A stretch of 64,000 nucleotides of DNA, taken from assembly GCF_030929555.1 (NCBI RefSeq), contig NZ_JAVFVT010000005.1, forward strand, positions 62,001 through 126,000, given 5' to 3'. Below, in pieces: positions 25,401-34,228 of the stretch. The translations under genes and the position numbers were made by a program. Numbering within the stretch: position 1 is the first letter of the stretch; every line of letters begins with the position of its first letter. This stretch comes from Paenibacillus sp. LHD-117 (lineage in GTDB: Bacteria; Bacillota; Bacilli; Paenibacillales; Paenibacillaceae). The notes beneath the pieces were generated by a model that had not been told where the DNA came from, did no database searches, and worked only from the letters and a program-made list of their open reading frames with translations.

Positions 25401-27213
25401 GTCTAGCCCTCCTTGCCGCCATACTTGAGCGATAAGCGGATAGATAGGCCGTTACCCTTGCCTTCTTCGTTTTTTTGCGCAAAGAAGAGTAAGGACGGTT
25501 TCCGCTCGCGGTTTTTTTCGCTTGTTTATTCGTCGTTCCTTTAGCCGCTTTCGGCCCGGATGCCGAGACGGCTCTTTTCGCCGAGGCTCCGCCGGATTCT
25601 TGCCGCAGCCTGCGGGGACCTCCCGTCGCGGGCTTGCTGATCAACGGCCTGGATGGAATCGCCGCCTCCGATGCGGCCGTTAGCTTCTTCGCTTTTTTCA
25701 ATTGGCCCGATCCAGGAGCCTTCGATTTCCCTGATTTGAGCTGTTTCTCGTTCTTAGGCAGCTCAGCGCGCTGAAGCCTGCGCTTCTTTTTCTTCGATTG
25801 GAGTTCCTTCTCTTCTTGCATTGCGATCTTCTTGGGCTTCTCTTCTTGCATTGCGATCTTCTTGGGCTTCTCTCTTTCGGGAATGGGCAACTCTCTGGGA
25901 ATCGCTCTCTCTCCTCCGGGAATAAGCTTCGCTTTCCCATCTGGATTGACGACGAGACGCACGTAATCCCTTTTGTCCGAACGCTTCGGCTTCGACGGAT
26001 CGAGCTGCTGCTGCTGCGGCAGCGGCGTCGTGCCGCCTTTGGCGTAATCTTTGTACCGGTAAGGCAGGCTTGGCGCAACCGTAACTTCCGTGTAATTGCC
26101 GGCCGGATACTTCGCTTTGTCCTTCTCAAGCTCGCCAAGCACTACCCACTTGTTCGTCTCGGTCGTGACGACCCGGTCGAGAATCGCGTTCAACTCCGTG
26201 TCCATGAACGTTACGGGGTTAAAGACGACCTCCTTGACATGCTTGTAAAATTCGTTAGGGAACGCCATGTCGATCCACAGCAGCTCGAACGTCTCCTGAT
26301 CCAGCGGGTTCGCCTCGTGGTAGGCGGCGATGACCCCTCTAATCCATTCCAAGTCCCAGGCACCCATGTCGTCCATGGTGCTCGTAATGATTTTGCGCAA
26401 GTCGCGGATCGGCAGATCAAAGGCGACCCCGTCGAGGTCGATGACCCAGATGCCCCCGGGCCCCATCTGGCCGTTCGACCATCCGTAATCCTGGTGGGCA
26501 AGCCCCCAGTGCGCTTCGCCCTTGGCGACCATTCTGTTGTAGGCCGAAGCTTGAAACCGCTTGAAGATTTCCTGAGCCTGGCCTTCGAACGTATCCAGCA
26601 CGGACAGCAGATGCGCGCTTGCTTGCGTCTCCGGATACGCCGTGGCGATATGCCGGAACCAGCCGATCTTCGTCATGATTTTCTGATATTGGCTCTCCCA
26701 CTTGTAAATCCGGGACGAACTGCCGGCTTCCAGCGGCGGCACGTACCCTTTCGACCATTGATGGAATTCCCCGAGTCCGTGGCACAACGTTTTCGCGCCT
26801 TCAAGATCGATCTTCATGACGGGCGTCAGCGTATCGATCCAGTCGGTCACGATCCACAGTTTGCCTCCGGCTACGACGGAGTTTTTGCCTTCTTTGGTCA
26901 GAATGATCCCCGGCACCCTCGCGCCTTTGCCCACTACGTACTCCTGTGCGCCTACGCTGAACAAGCTCCGCTGCGGCGTGCGGTGCAGCACCTTCAAGCT
27001 TCTCGGGCCGCGGTTCGTCTCGATTCTCCAGATCGCTCCGCCTTTGTCCGGTTTGGACGTAATCAACGTCATATTGCTTACTTTCATATCATAGGAATTG
27101 ATCACATCATACGCCAGACTCTCCAGCTCCGGCGGGACGTATTGCTCCAGATTCATGGCGGGCGACTCTTCCGGCGACAGGGTATCCCATGGCACAATTT
27201 GATACTGTTCCAA
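25351..27213 (-). CDS. cotS: CotS-family spore coat protein with long basic C-terminal tail
   Basis: 620 residues, well above the ~350 of B. subtilis CotS. Residues ~40-360 form the CotS/aminoglycoside-phosphotransferase-like kinase fold (HWGLAHQDYGWSNGQ and VIDLDGVAFDLPI match catalytic-loop and metal regions). From about residue 410 the protein is Lys/Arg/Ala-rich and low-complexity, including a tandem duplication of EKPKKIAMQE encoded by a 30-bp direct repeat near 25810-25870. The start is TTG at 27213 with GGAGG 10 nt upstream. The tail runs 50 bp into cotSA. A basic tail could bind acidic coat or DNA; that is inference. Confidence 0.85.
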   Translation of the reverse strand: MEQYQIVPWDTLSPEESPAMNLEQYVPPELESLAYDVINSYDMKVSNMTLITSKPDKGGAIWRIETNRGPRSLKVLHRTPQRSLFSVGAQEYVVGKGARVPGIILTKEGKNSVVAGGKLWIVTDWIDTLTPVMKIDLEGAKTLCHGLGEFHQWSKGYVPPLEAGSSSRIYKWESQYQKIMTKIGWFRHIATAYPETQASAHLLSVLDTFEGQAQEIFKRFQASAYNRMVAKGEAHWGLAHQDYGWSNGQMGPGGIWVIDLDGVAFDLPIRDLRKIITSTMDDMGAWDLEWIRGVIAAYHEANPLDQETFELLWIDMAFPNEFYKHVKEVVFNPVTFMDTELNAILDRVVTTETNKWVVLGELEKDKAKYPAGNYTEVTVAPSLPYRYKDYAKGGTTPLPQQQQLDPSKPKRSDKRDYVRLVVNPDGKAKLIPGGERAIPRELPIPEREKPKKIAMQEEKPKKIAMQEEKELQSKKKKRRLQRAELPKNEKQLKSGKSKAPGSGQLKKAKKLTAASEAAIPSRPLISKPATGGPRRLRQESGGASAKRAVSASGPKAAKGTTNKQAKKTASGNRPYSSLRKKTKKARVTAYLSAYRSSMAARRARREYFDDLHGEAAGSEY

Positions 27214-27423
27214 CTAAGCTACCTCCACTCTAAAAAAGCTGTATAAGCGATGTTCCCTTATGTATATGCTTTTGTAAAGGCCGCCGATTGGACATGAGTG
27301 GAGGCCCAGTGAGCCGTTCGCCGAACCAATTACGGATACTTGTCACGAAAAACATGCGGCAGACGCCGTCTTTCCACGGTAACAGCCGTCGTTTCGCGGC
27401 AAAGGATAAATCCCACAACTAGA

Positions 27424-27467
27424 CAAAAAAATAGACCCGCTCCATGCCGCTGGGGCATAGGTGGATC
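27424..27467 (-). terminator. Terminator after GH20 gene
   Basis: Imperfect stem with outer AGACC/GGATCT-type pairing and inner ATGCC/GGCAT (27433-27467), followed on the minus strand by ATTTTTTTG (27432-27424); 27 bp past the GH20 stop. Confidence 0.75.
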
Positions 27468-27493
27468 TGCTTGAATTCGGCTTGGGCGTAGTT

Positions 27494-29404
27494 TTAGAAC
27501 GGGTTGATGACGTGGAAAAACACGTTCGGCGAAGCCATCCGGTAATAATAGCTGCACCAGCCCGCGCCCTTCTGGTTGAAGCGGTTGACCGTACTGTAGG
27601 CGAGGCGTTCCTGCTCCAGCTCCTCGATTCGGTCGATGCGGCCATCGACATAATCCATAAGGCGCATGACGGCCGTATCCAACCTGCTGACGACGCCGCC
27701 GTAGCGAATGTCGATGACTTCCCAGCCGAACGGCTTAAACATGCTGAGCCACTGTGCGCGATGCGCGGTCCGAAGCTCCGCTACCGCCTTGGAGATGACC
27801 GGCAGCACCTCGCGCGCAATCCGCTCAAGCTCGGCTTTGTCGCCGCCGTCATACGCACGCTTCAGCTCGATGCCGATCTCGCTCTTCCGCTTCAGAATGC
27901 CGCACAACTTCTGCGGCACTTCGAACAGATAATCCAGCTCGGCGTCCGGCCTGCGGCGGGCGACGATTTCTTGCTCCACCCGATCGTAATGCTCGTTCAT
28001 CGGCAGCCCTTCGATCTGCTTGTCGAACATGCCTAGCAGCACGTCCTGGTAGAGCAGAAACTTCGAAGGATTGCTTTGTTTCTGGTTGTTCGGCTCCGCT
28101 CCCGGCGTCTCGTCGAGGTACTTGAGCTGCAGGTAGGCATCCGCCGCGATGCCCGTGCAGAACTCGACGCGCTCGGCCACGACGGCGTCGCTTGGCGACG
28201 CTTCCGAATACGCATGCTCCGCGTAGAATTGCAGGCCCAACAGCGCGATGTACGGATTGCTCTCCATGCCGTCGTCGCCCCACATCGTGGCGTATACCTC
28301 GCGGATGCCTTCCCTCTTGCATACCGTCAGTGCCGCGTCCGTCGCCGGCAGCGACAGCCCGTAGTTGACGCCGAACGTATTGAACACCCAGACCGCGCCC
28401 GCGAATACGAGATTGTTGCCGAGCGGACGATGTTTCGCGATCAGCGTCTCGTAATCGGACTCTTCCACATGGTTGTAATCCCAGTAGACCATGTCCACGT
28501 CCTTCGGGATGCGGCGGGCCATCTCCTCCGGAATTTGCGTTTCGTGGCCGTAATAGTCCTCGCCGCTGCCGGAGGCCAGCTTCAAGAACATGTCGCTCCA
28601 CATCATCGGCTTCAGGCCAAGGCGGCGAACGGCGGCCAGCACCTTGTCGAGGTGGTCCGTCATGATTTCGAATCGGCTGACATAGCCGTTGCGGTCCAGG
28701 AACTTGCCGCGGCCGAGCTCCTCCGCCTCGTCCATGCCGATATGGATCTTCTTGCTGCGGAAAGGCGCGCTGACGGCGGCGATCATGTTTTCGACCAGAC
28801 GGTCGGTCTGGCTGTCGCCGACGAGCAGCGCTCCTTTCGTATCCTTGTATGCCTTTACCGGCTCCCACTTCAGGAATTCCTCCAGATGAGCCAGCGTCTG
28901 AATGCTCGGGAACGCTTCAATGCCGAACTGATCCGCGTAATCGTCGATTTCCCGCAGCTCCGCCGCGGAGTATCGGCCCCGCATGTAACCGAAGTACGCT
29001 TCTCCCTCCAGCTCGTACGTGTCTTCCATATATAACATCACGCTGTTCAGACCCATGAGCGCCATCTTGCGAAGCAGGAATTTGAAGCTGCCTACCGTCA
29101 GCACCCCGTTCCGAGACAGATCGAACATCGGGCCGATCGTATCGAACTGCTGCTTTTCCCGTATATGGAACGTTCCGCCGCCTTGTCCCTTCTGGACTAG
29201 CAAGCCGAGCGCGCGGAAAAACTGATGTTTCGCGCCGTACCGGATATACGCCCGGCCGTTCTCAAGGCCTACCTCCAGCTCCCCTTCCGAACTCGACACC
29301 TCGACCGGCAATCCATCCTCGCCTTGCTGCACCTTCAAGTCCGCCAGCAGCAGCTCCATCCCGGCGCGCACTTCCGTTAAATCGCCTATCACTTTCAGCT
29401 TCAT
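27494..29404 (-). CDS. Glycoside hydrolase family 20 (beta-N-acetylhexosaminidase-like)
   Basis: 636-residue protein with no signal peptide, so probably cytoplasmic. An N-terminal GH20b-like domain (to ~90) precedes a TIM barrel from GPMFDLSRNGVLTVGSF. The catalytic Asp-Glu pair is D225-E226 in HIGMDEAEELG, where many family members have HIGGDE. A further barrel motif is MMWSDMFLKL. The last ~200 residues are helical. It would release terminal GlcNAc/GalNAc from imported oligosaccharides or muropeptides. It is monocistronic with its own terminator. Confidence 0.85.
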   Translation of the reverse strand: MKLKVIGDLTEVRAGMELLLADLKVQQGEDGLPVEVSSSEGELEVGLENGRAYIRYGAKHQFFRALGLLVQKGQGGGTFHIREKQQFDTIGPMFDLSRNGVLTVGSFKFLLRKMALMGLNSVMLYMEDTYELEGEAYFGYMRGRYSAAELREIDDYADQFGIEAFPSIQTLAHLEEFLKWEPVKAYKDTKGALLVGDSQTDRLVENMIAAVSAPFRSKKIHIGMDEAEELGRGKFLDRNGYVSRFEIMTDHLDKVLAAVRRLGLKPMMWSDMFLKLASGSGEDYYGHETQIPEEMARRIPKDVDMVYWDYNHVEESDYETLIAKHRPLGNNLVFAGAVWVFNTFGVNYGLSLPATDAALTVCKREGIREVYATMWGDDGMESNPYIALLGLQFYAEHAYSEASPSDAVVAERVEFCTGIAADAYLQLKYLDETPGAEPNNQKQSNPSKFLLYQDVLLGMFDKQIEGLPMNEHYDRVEQEIVARRRPDAELDYLFEVPQKLCGILKRKSEIGIELKRAYDGGDKAELERIAREVLPVISKAVAELRTAHRAQWLSMFKPFGWEVIDIRYGGVVSRLDTAVMRLMDYVDGRIDRIEELEQERLAYSTVNRFNQKGAGWCSYYYRMASPNVFFHVINPF

Positions 29405-29578
29405 GTTGTTCCCCTCCAGTAATGTCCTGCTTCCTGGCGATCATGGCGACCTGTCTTCACGACTTTAAGTCGATGTGACGACGAATATACGTACATCCGC
29501 AAGCGACATTTTGATCTTTTTATTCATCTATTTGTATTTTACATCATTATTCATGCGCGAATCCATCGTTTTGTGACA

Positions 29579-29609
29579 CCAAAAAAAGATAGCAGCTCTC
29601 GCCGCTATC
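29579..29609 (-). terminator. Probable terminator downstream of the allantoin operon
   Basis: GATAGC (29588-29593) and GCTATC (29604-29609) with further pairing inside, and a run of T on the minus strand (29587-29579). It lies 400 bp past pucG, on the far side of the 29786 palindromic element. Confidence 0.75.
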
Positions 29610-29785
29610 CTCTTGTGTGCCCGTTCCCGCTAGACCTTAATCATGCTGCGGCTAAAGTGTTGTTGCCTTCAAGCTGCCCAGCTTGTCGCGACTGCCGTTC
29701 CGGCTGCTTGCGCTGCAGCGGGCGCCGCCGTCGCTGGTTATTGGCGCCTTAATAGAAGCTCCGAAATGACCGTAACCATTCGATG

Positions 29786-29973
29786 ATCTAACGGAATTGG
29801 GCGCTCTTATTATGCGATTTTGAGCCAATATAGATATCTAAAGGAACCAGTAGCTCTTATTTTAATGAAAATGACGTTTTTCAGACTGAAAAACCTAAAT
29901 AAGGCTCCCTACGTCCGTTAGATATTCAAATCGAACAAAATGAGCCGATTAGCGTCAGCTGCTTCCGTTAGCG
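29786..29973. repeat. Palindromic four-unit intergenic element, 50-bp pitch
   Basis: Two direct units start at 29786 and 29836 (ATCTAACGGA or ATCTAAAGGA, 7 nt, then GCTCTTATT). Two inverted units end at 29923 and 29973, reading on the minus strand ATCTAACGGA-N7-AGCCTTATT and a more diverged CGCTAACGGA. Spacing is exactly 50 bp on each side. It occupies much of the 613-bp gap 29405-30017; the rest of the gap holds the terminator at 29579 and nothing else I can identify. Confidence 0.82.
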
Positions 29974-30017
29974 TTCTAGATCAACCGTAATGGCAACCGT
30001 TTCTTATGATCGTTCTA

Positions 30018-31262
30018 CTAGGCATAGACGTCCATCGCAGCCTGCAGCGCCGCGCCCGCGTCCAGCTTGCAGCCATGCCGCAGCAGCACCGCCTCCAGCG
30101 CACCGAGCGTCAGCAGGACGTTGCGCTTGCTGCAGCTGTAGCCCATCGTGCCGATGCGCCAGATTCGCCCCTTCAGCGGGCCGAAGGAGCTGGCGATCTC
30201 GATGCCGAAGTCGGCGAGCAGCATCGCCCGGACGGACTCGCCGTCAACGCCGTCCGGGATTTCGATGCAGGTGACGACAGGCATTTTGCTGGCCGGATCC
30301 CCGTACAGCCGAAGCCCCATCGCCTCGATGCCCGAGACGAGCGCCGACTCCTGCAGGCGATGCCTCGCGAACCGCTCCTCGAGCCCTTCCTCCAGCACCA
30401 GCCGCAGCCCTTCGCGCAGCGCGTACAGCATCGTGGTCGCTTCCGTATGATGATTCAGCCGGGCCGGGCTCCAATAATCCTGGAGCTGGCTGAGATCGAG
30501 ATAATTGCTCCGAATCGGCGAATACGCCTCGCCTCCGACCGCCCCGGCGGCTACGGCCGCTTCCTCCGCGGTCAGCAGGCCGCGTTCGATGCGCTTGCGC
30601 CGAAGCAGCTTGGCTTCGGCTCTCGCGTTGTACGTCACGGGCGCCAGCCCCGACGGAACCGACAGGCACTTCTGCGTGCCGCCCATCACGGCGTCGATCT
30701 GCCATTCATCCGTCGCCACCTTGACGCCCCCTATCGTCGCCACCGCGTCGACGACGAGAAGCGCGTCCACCTCGCGGCATATCGCACCGATGCCGTCCAG
30801 CGGCTGTAGCCTTCCCGTCGACGTTTCTCCATGGACGACGGCCACGAGCGCAGGACAATGCGCGCGTATGCCCGCGATGATCTCTTCTTGCGCGAATACG
30901 CTTCCCCATTCCTTCTCCAGCGTGACGACTTCCGCCCCGCAGCGCTTCGCGATCTCGACCAGCAGATGGCCGAAACGGCCGTAGATCGGCACCAGCACCT
31001 TGTCGCCGGGCTCGATCAGGCTGACCAGCACCGCTTCGATGCCGGACCGGGACGTGCCGTCCACCGGATACGCCCACTCGTTGCCTGTCGCGAACACTTC
31101 GCGCAGCATCCCCATCGTCTCGTTCATGAGATTCGTAAATTCCGGATCGAACTGTCCAAGAATCGGGTACGACATGGCGCGCAGCACGCGGGGATCGACC
31201 TCCACGGGCCCAGGCGTCATAATCGTGCGCGGCGACGGCGACAGATCGTTATATTTCTTCAT
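30018..31262 (-). CDS. pucG: Ureidoglycine/alanine-glyoxylate aminotransferase (PucG-like)
   Basis: 414-residue fold-type I PLP enzyme. The start with TPGPVEVDPRVLRAMSYPIL and the Schiff-base lysine context MGGTQKCLSVPSGLAPV mark the alanine-glyoxylate aminotransferase family. Following allantoinase and an allantoate hydrolase, it fits PucG, which transaminates (S)-ureidoglycine with glyoxylate to make glycine. It overlaps the upstream gene by 14 bp. Outside this context serine-pyruvate activity would be the alternative. Confidence 0.88.
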   Translation of the reverse strand: MKKYNDLSPSPRTIMTPGPVEVDPRVLRAMSYPILGQFDPEFTNLMNETMGMLREVFATGNEWAYPVDGTSRSGIEAVLVSLIEPGDKVLVPIYGRFGHLLVEIAKRCGAEVVTLEKEWGSVFAQEEIIAGIRAHCPALVAVVHGETSTGRLQPLDGIGAICREVDALLVVDAVATIGGVKVATDEWQIDAVMGGTQKCLSVPSGLAPVTYNARAEAKLLRRKRIERGLLTAEEAAVAAGAVGGEAYSPIRSNYLDLSQLQDYWSPARLNHHTEATTMLYALREGLRLVLEEGLEERFARHRLQESALVSGIEAMGLRLYGDPASKMPVVTCIEIPDGVDGESVRAMLLADFGIEIASSFGPLKGRIWRIGTMGYSCSKRNVLLTLGALEAVLLRHGCKLDAGAALQAAMDVYA

Positions 31263-32544
31263 TGCTTGCCTCCTCCTCGTAACCCAATCTGTACAGCAGC
31301 TCCGTCAAGACGAGAACGCCGGCGGCCAGCTCGCGCGGCGACGTGTATTCCTCCGGGGAATGCGAGATGCCGCCGCGGCTTGGCACGAACAGCATCGCCG
31401 ACGGGCATAGCCTCTGGAACATCTGGGCGTCGTGGCCCGCGCCGCTGACCATCCGCCGCGAAGCGATGCCGAGCTCTCCGCATACCGTATCGAGCTGCTC
31501 CTTCAGCGTTTCGTCCATAGGGGCAGGCTCTTCGCGGAACCATTCCGCGCATTCGAAGCCGAGTTCCCGGGCTTCCGCGGCCTCGCGGAACCGCCCTTCA
31601 AACCAAGCGCAGAAGGACGCCAGCTCCGCCGCGTCGGCATGGCGGACGTCCACCGTGAACGCCGCAAGTCCCGGCACGACGTTCGGCACGTTCGGCTGCA
31701 CGCTCAGCCGGCCGACCGTCGCCACAAGCGGCTCGCCTCTGCGAAGCGCTTCCTCGCGGAGCAGCGCAATCATGGCGCTCGCTCCCTCCAGCGCGTCCCG
31801 GCGCATCCGCATCGGCGTCGTGCCAGCATGGTTGGCAACGCCTGCGACCGTCACTTGGAAGCGCCGCTGGCCGACGATGGCGTCTACCACGCCGACGGAT
31901 ATGCCTTCCCGCTCTAGCACGGAGCCTTGTTCGATATGAAGCTCGATGAACGCTCCCACGTCCTCGCGCCGGGCTCGCCTTCCGCACCCATCGCCGAAGC
32001 CGCAGCCGTTCATCGCCTCCTCGAACGATATGCCCTCCGTATCCGTCAGCCCCACGATATCCCGGAAGCCGCGTTCGCCGGTTATGCTTCCAGAGCCCCA
32101 ATAAGCGAGCGGAAAACGGCTCCCTTCTTCTTCGCTTAACGCCACGGCTTCCAAGGTACGGATCGGCGCGCCGTACGTCTCCCGCAAGTAGTCGAGCGCG
32201 ACAAGCGCCGCCGCAATGCCATACGCGCCGTCATACCGGCCGCCGTTCACGACGGTGTCGGTATGGGAGCCCGTCAGAACGGGCGGCAGCTCCGGCTTCC
32301 GTCCGGCCAGCTTGCCGAATACGTTGCCTACTTCATCGAACGACGCGTCTAAGCCCATGTCCGACAGCTTCCCCATCAGCGCTTGCTGGGCTTGTAGCCA
32401 CTCCCGCGTATAGAGAAGCCGCGTCACGCCTTCCCCTTCCGCCGAATATACGGACAACCACTCCAGGAACGCCTCTATTTTCTCTTCCAAGCGTTCGAGC
32501 AGCTCTTCCCGATCCTGCTCCGACATCCTCGCGCGTTGTCCCAT
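31249..32544 (-). CDS. pucF: Allantoate amidohydrolase (PucF-like, M20 family)
   Basis: 431-residue Zn-dependent hydrolase of the allantoate/N-carbamoyl-L-amino-acid hydrolase group. Metal-site motifs are GSHTDTVVNGGRYDGAYG and SEEEGSRFPLAYWGS, with a late histidine in SGAGHDAQMF. Allantoate is converted to ureidoglycine and ammonia. It sits 19 bp after the allantoinase gene and overlaps pucG by 14 bp, forming a complete allantoin-to-glycine route. N-carbamoyl amino acid hydrolase is the alternative reading if context is ignored. Confidence 0.9.
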   Translation of the reverse strand: MGQRARMSEQDREELLERLEEKIEAFLEWLSVYSAEGEGVTRLLYTREWLQAQQALMGKLSDMGLDASFDEVGNVFGKLAGRKPELPPVLTGSHTDTVVNGGRYDGAYGIAAALVALDYLRETYGAPIRTLEAVALSEEEGSRFPLAYWGSGSITGERGFRDIVGLTDTEGISFEEAMNGCGFGDGCGRRARREDVGAFIELHIEQGSVLEREGISVGVVDAIVGQRRFQVTVAGVANHAGTTPMRMRRDALEGASAMIALLREEALRRGEPLVATVGRLSVQPNVPNVVPGLAAFTVDVRHADAAELASFCAWFEGRFREAAEARELGFECAEWFREEPAPMDETLKEQLDTVCGELGIASRRMVSGAGHDAQMFQRLCPSAMLFVPSRGGISHSPEEYTSPRELAAGVLVLTELLYRLGYEEEASNEEI

Positions 32545-32563
32545 GCCATGCCACCCCTTGCGC

Positions 32564-33943
32564 CTAAACTCTACGATATCGCTGCCATTCGCCTGTCATG
32601 CCTCCAGTCAGCCCAGCCTTCCCGTCATAGACGACGCGCCCCCTGGAGAGCGTCGACCGTACGGCGCACCACATCGTCTCCCCGATGTAGGGGCTATGCT
32701 TATGTCTATGATAGAGCTGCTCCTTCTTAAGCTCGTAAGCCGCGTTCAAATCCACGAGCGCCAGATCCGCGTCCGCGCCGATCCGGATCTCGCCCTTCCG
32801 ATCCAGCAGGCCGAACCGCTTCGCCGGTTCGTAGCTGAGCATCCGGCTGATGGCCGTCAGCGGCAAGCCCCGCTTCACGTGACCCTCCCCGACAATGAGC
32901 TCCAGCGAGCTTTGAGCGCCCGCAATGCCCCCCCACGCATCCGCAAAATGTTCCTTGTCCTTCATCTCCTCCGGACACGGAGAATGGTCGGAGGAGATCA
33001 TATCCACCTGGCCCGAGGCAACCGCGCCCCAAAGCTTCTGCTGCTCCTCCGCGTTTCTAAGCGGCGGAGCGCATTTGGCGGCGGCGCCCTTGCGCGCCAG
33101 CATGCCGTCCGTCAGCGTCAAGTAATGTGGGCAGGTTTCCACCGTGACATCGACGCCTCTCCGCTTTGCCTCGGAGATCATCCGAACGCCCTCTTCGCTG
33201 CTAATATGGACAAAATGAAGCGCGCACCCCGTCCGCTCGGCATAAAACAACGCGCGGTGTATCGCTTCCAACTCGGCGATGATCGGCCGGGAAGCAACGA
33301 AGTCGGCGGCCGACGTTCGGCCTTCCCGCTTCGCCGATTCGCCGAGCTTCGAGACGATCGGCTCGCTCTCTGCATGCAGCGCCAGCACTTTGCCGACGCT
33401 CGCGATGATCTTCATCCCTTCCAGCAGCGTGTAATCGTCCACGCGGGCGAAGGCGTCTTCCCCCGGCCCCCCCGGCTCGGACATAAACGCTTTGTATCCG
33501 ATCACTCCGGCCTCGTGAAGCGGAATCAGATGATCCAGCTTGCCCGGGACGAGCCCGCCCCACAACGCGTAATCGACATGGGAACGGCCGCGCGCCGCGG
33601 CCAGCTTCTGCTCGAATGCGGCCACGGTAACGGTCGGCGGCACCCCGTTCAGCGGCATATCCAGATAGGTCGTGCAACCTCCTGCCGCCAGCGCGGCGGA
33701 GCCGGTCTCGAACCCTTCCCAATCGCCGAGTCCCGGCTCGTTCAGATGGACGTGGGCATCGATCATGCCCGGCATGACGATTAGGCCCGTAGCGTCGATT
33801 TCCCGGGCGCCTTGCGGCAAGCCCGTCGTGCCCAGCTGCGCGATGCGTCCGTCCTTGATGCCGATATCCACGCTCCGAACTTCGTCCTTCAACACCGCCG
33901 TGCCGTTCCGGATGACGGTGTCCATCCGTCCTTTTGCCTCCAT
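32564..33943 (-). CDS. allB: Allantoinase (AllB/PucH)
   Basis: 459-residue amidohydrolase that opens allantoin to allantoate. The binuclear metal motif HVHLNEPGLGDWEGFETGS (HxH at about residue 60) and DMPLNGVPPTV are allantoinase-typical, as is the later SSDHSPCPEEMKDK. It is the first gene of the allB-pucF-pucG operon. The 285-bp gap upstream (33944-34228), shared with a divergent oxidoreductase gene, must hold the promoter, but I could not assign boxes with confidence. No PucR regulator is in the window. Confidence 0.93.
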   Translation of the reverse strand: MEAKGRMDTVIRNGTAVLKDEVRSVDIGIKDGRIAQLGTTGLPQGAREIDATGLIVMPGMIDAHVHLNEPGLGDWEGFETGSAALAAGGCTTYLDMPLNGVPPTVTVAAFEQKLAAARGRSHVDYALWGGLVPGKLDHLIPLHEAGVIGYKAFMSEPGGPGEDAFARVDDYTLLEGMKIIASVGKVLALHAESEPIVSKLGESAKREGRTSAADFVASRPIIAELEAIHRALFYAERTGCALHFVHISSEEGVRMISEAKRRGVDVTVETCPHYLTLTDGMLARKGAAAKCAPPLRNAEEQQKLWGAVASGQVDMISSDHSPCPEEMKDKEHFADAWGGIAGAQSSLELIVGEGHVKRGLPLTAISRMLSYEPAKRFGLLDRKGEIRIGADADLALVDLNAAYELKKEQLYHRHKHSPYIGETMWCAVRSTLSRGRVVYDGKAGLTGGMTGEWQRYRRV

Positions 33944-34228
33944 AAACGACGCCTGCCCTTCCTGAATGTGAGGTTCCTTAACACCGTCCTGCTTGATGCC
34001 CCTTCATCATAATCGCTTGCTCCTTGCGCTGTCATTGTGCAGGAGCGCCAAAAATGAACCTTGCATTTGATTACCCCGCACAACCGCTTCAACCGCCGTC
34101 ACGATGTTGTTTACGCGCTGATGTCGCTTTTTTGTAACCTGCAAATGACGCAATCATCGACTACAACGCCACATGCGGCGGTGTTACGATGAGGCTAATG
34201 TCATCATTAAACAAGGAGCTGACTACAC

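Noticed and set aside
25798-27246. 482-codon plus-strand ORF across cotS
   Set aside because: Antisense shadow in GC-rich coding DNA; the minus-strand protein matches the CotS family end to end.
27849-28868. 339-codon minus-strand frame inside the GH20 gene
   Set aside because: Arg/Gly-rich alternate frame; the GH20 frame has the catalytic motif.
32543-33784. 413-codon plus-strand ORF across allantoinase
   Set aside because: Shadow of allB; composition is rich in Arg, His and Gln as expected for antisense frames here.
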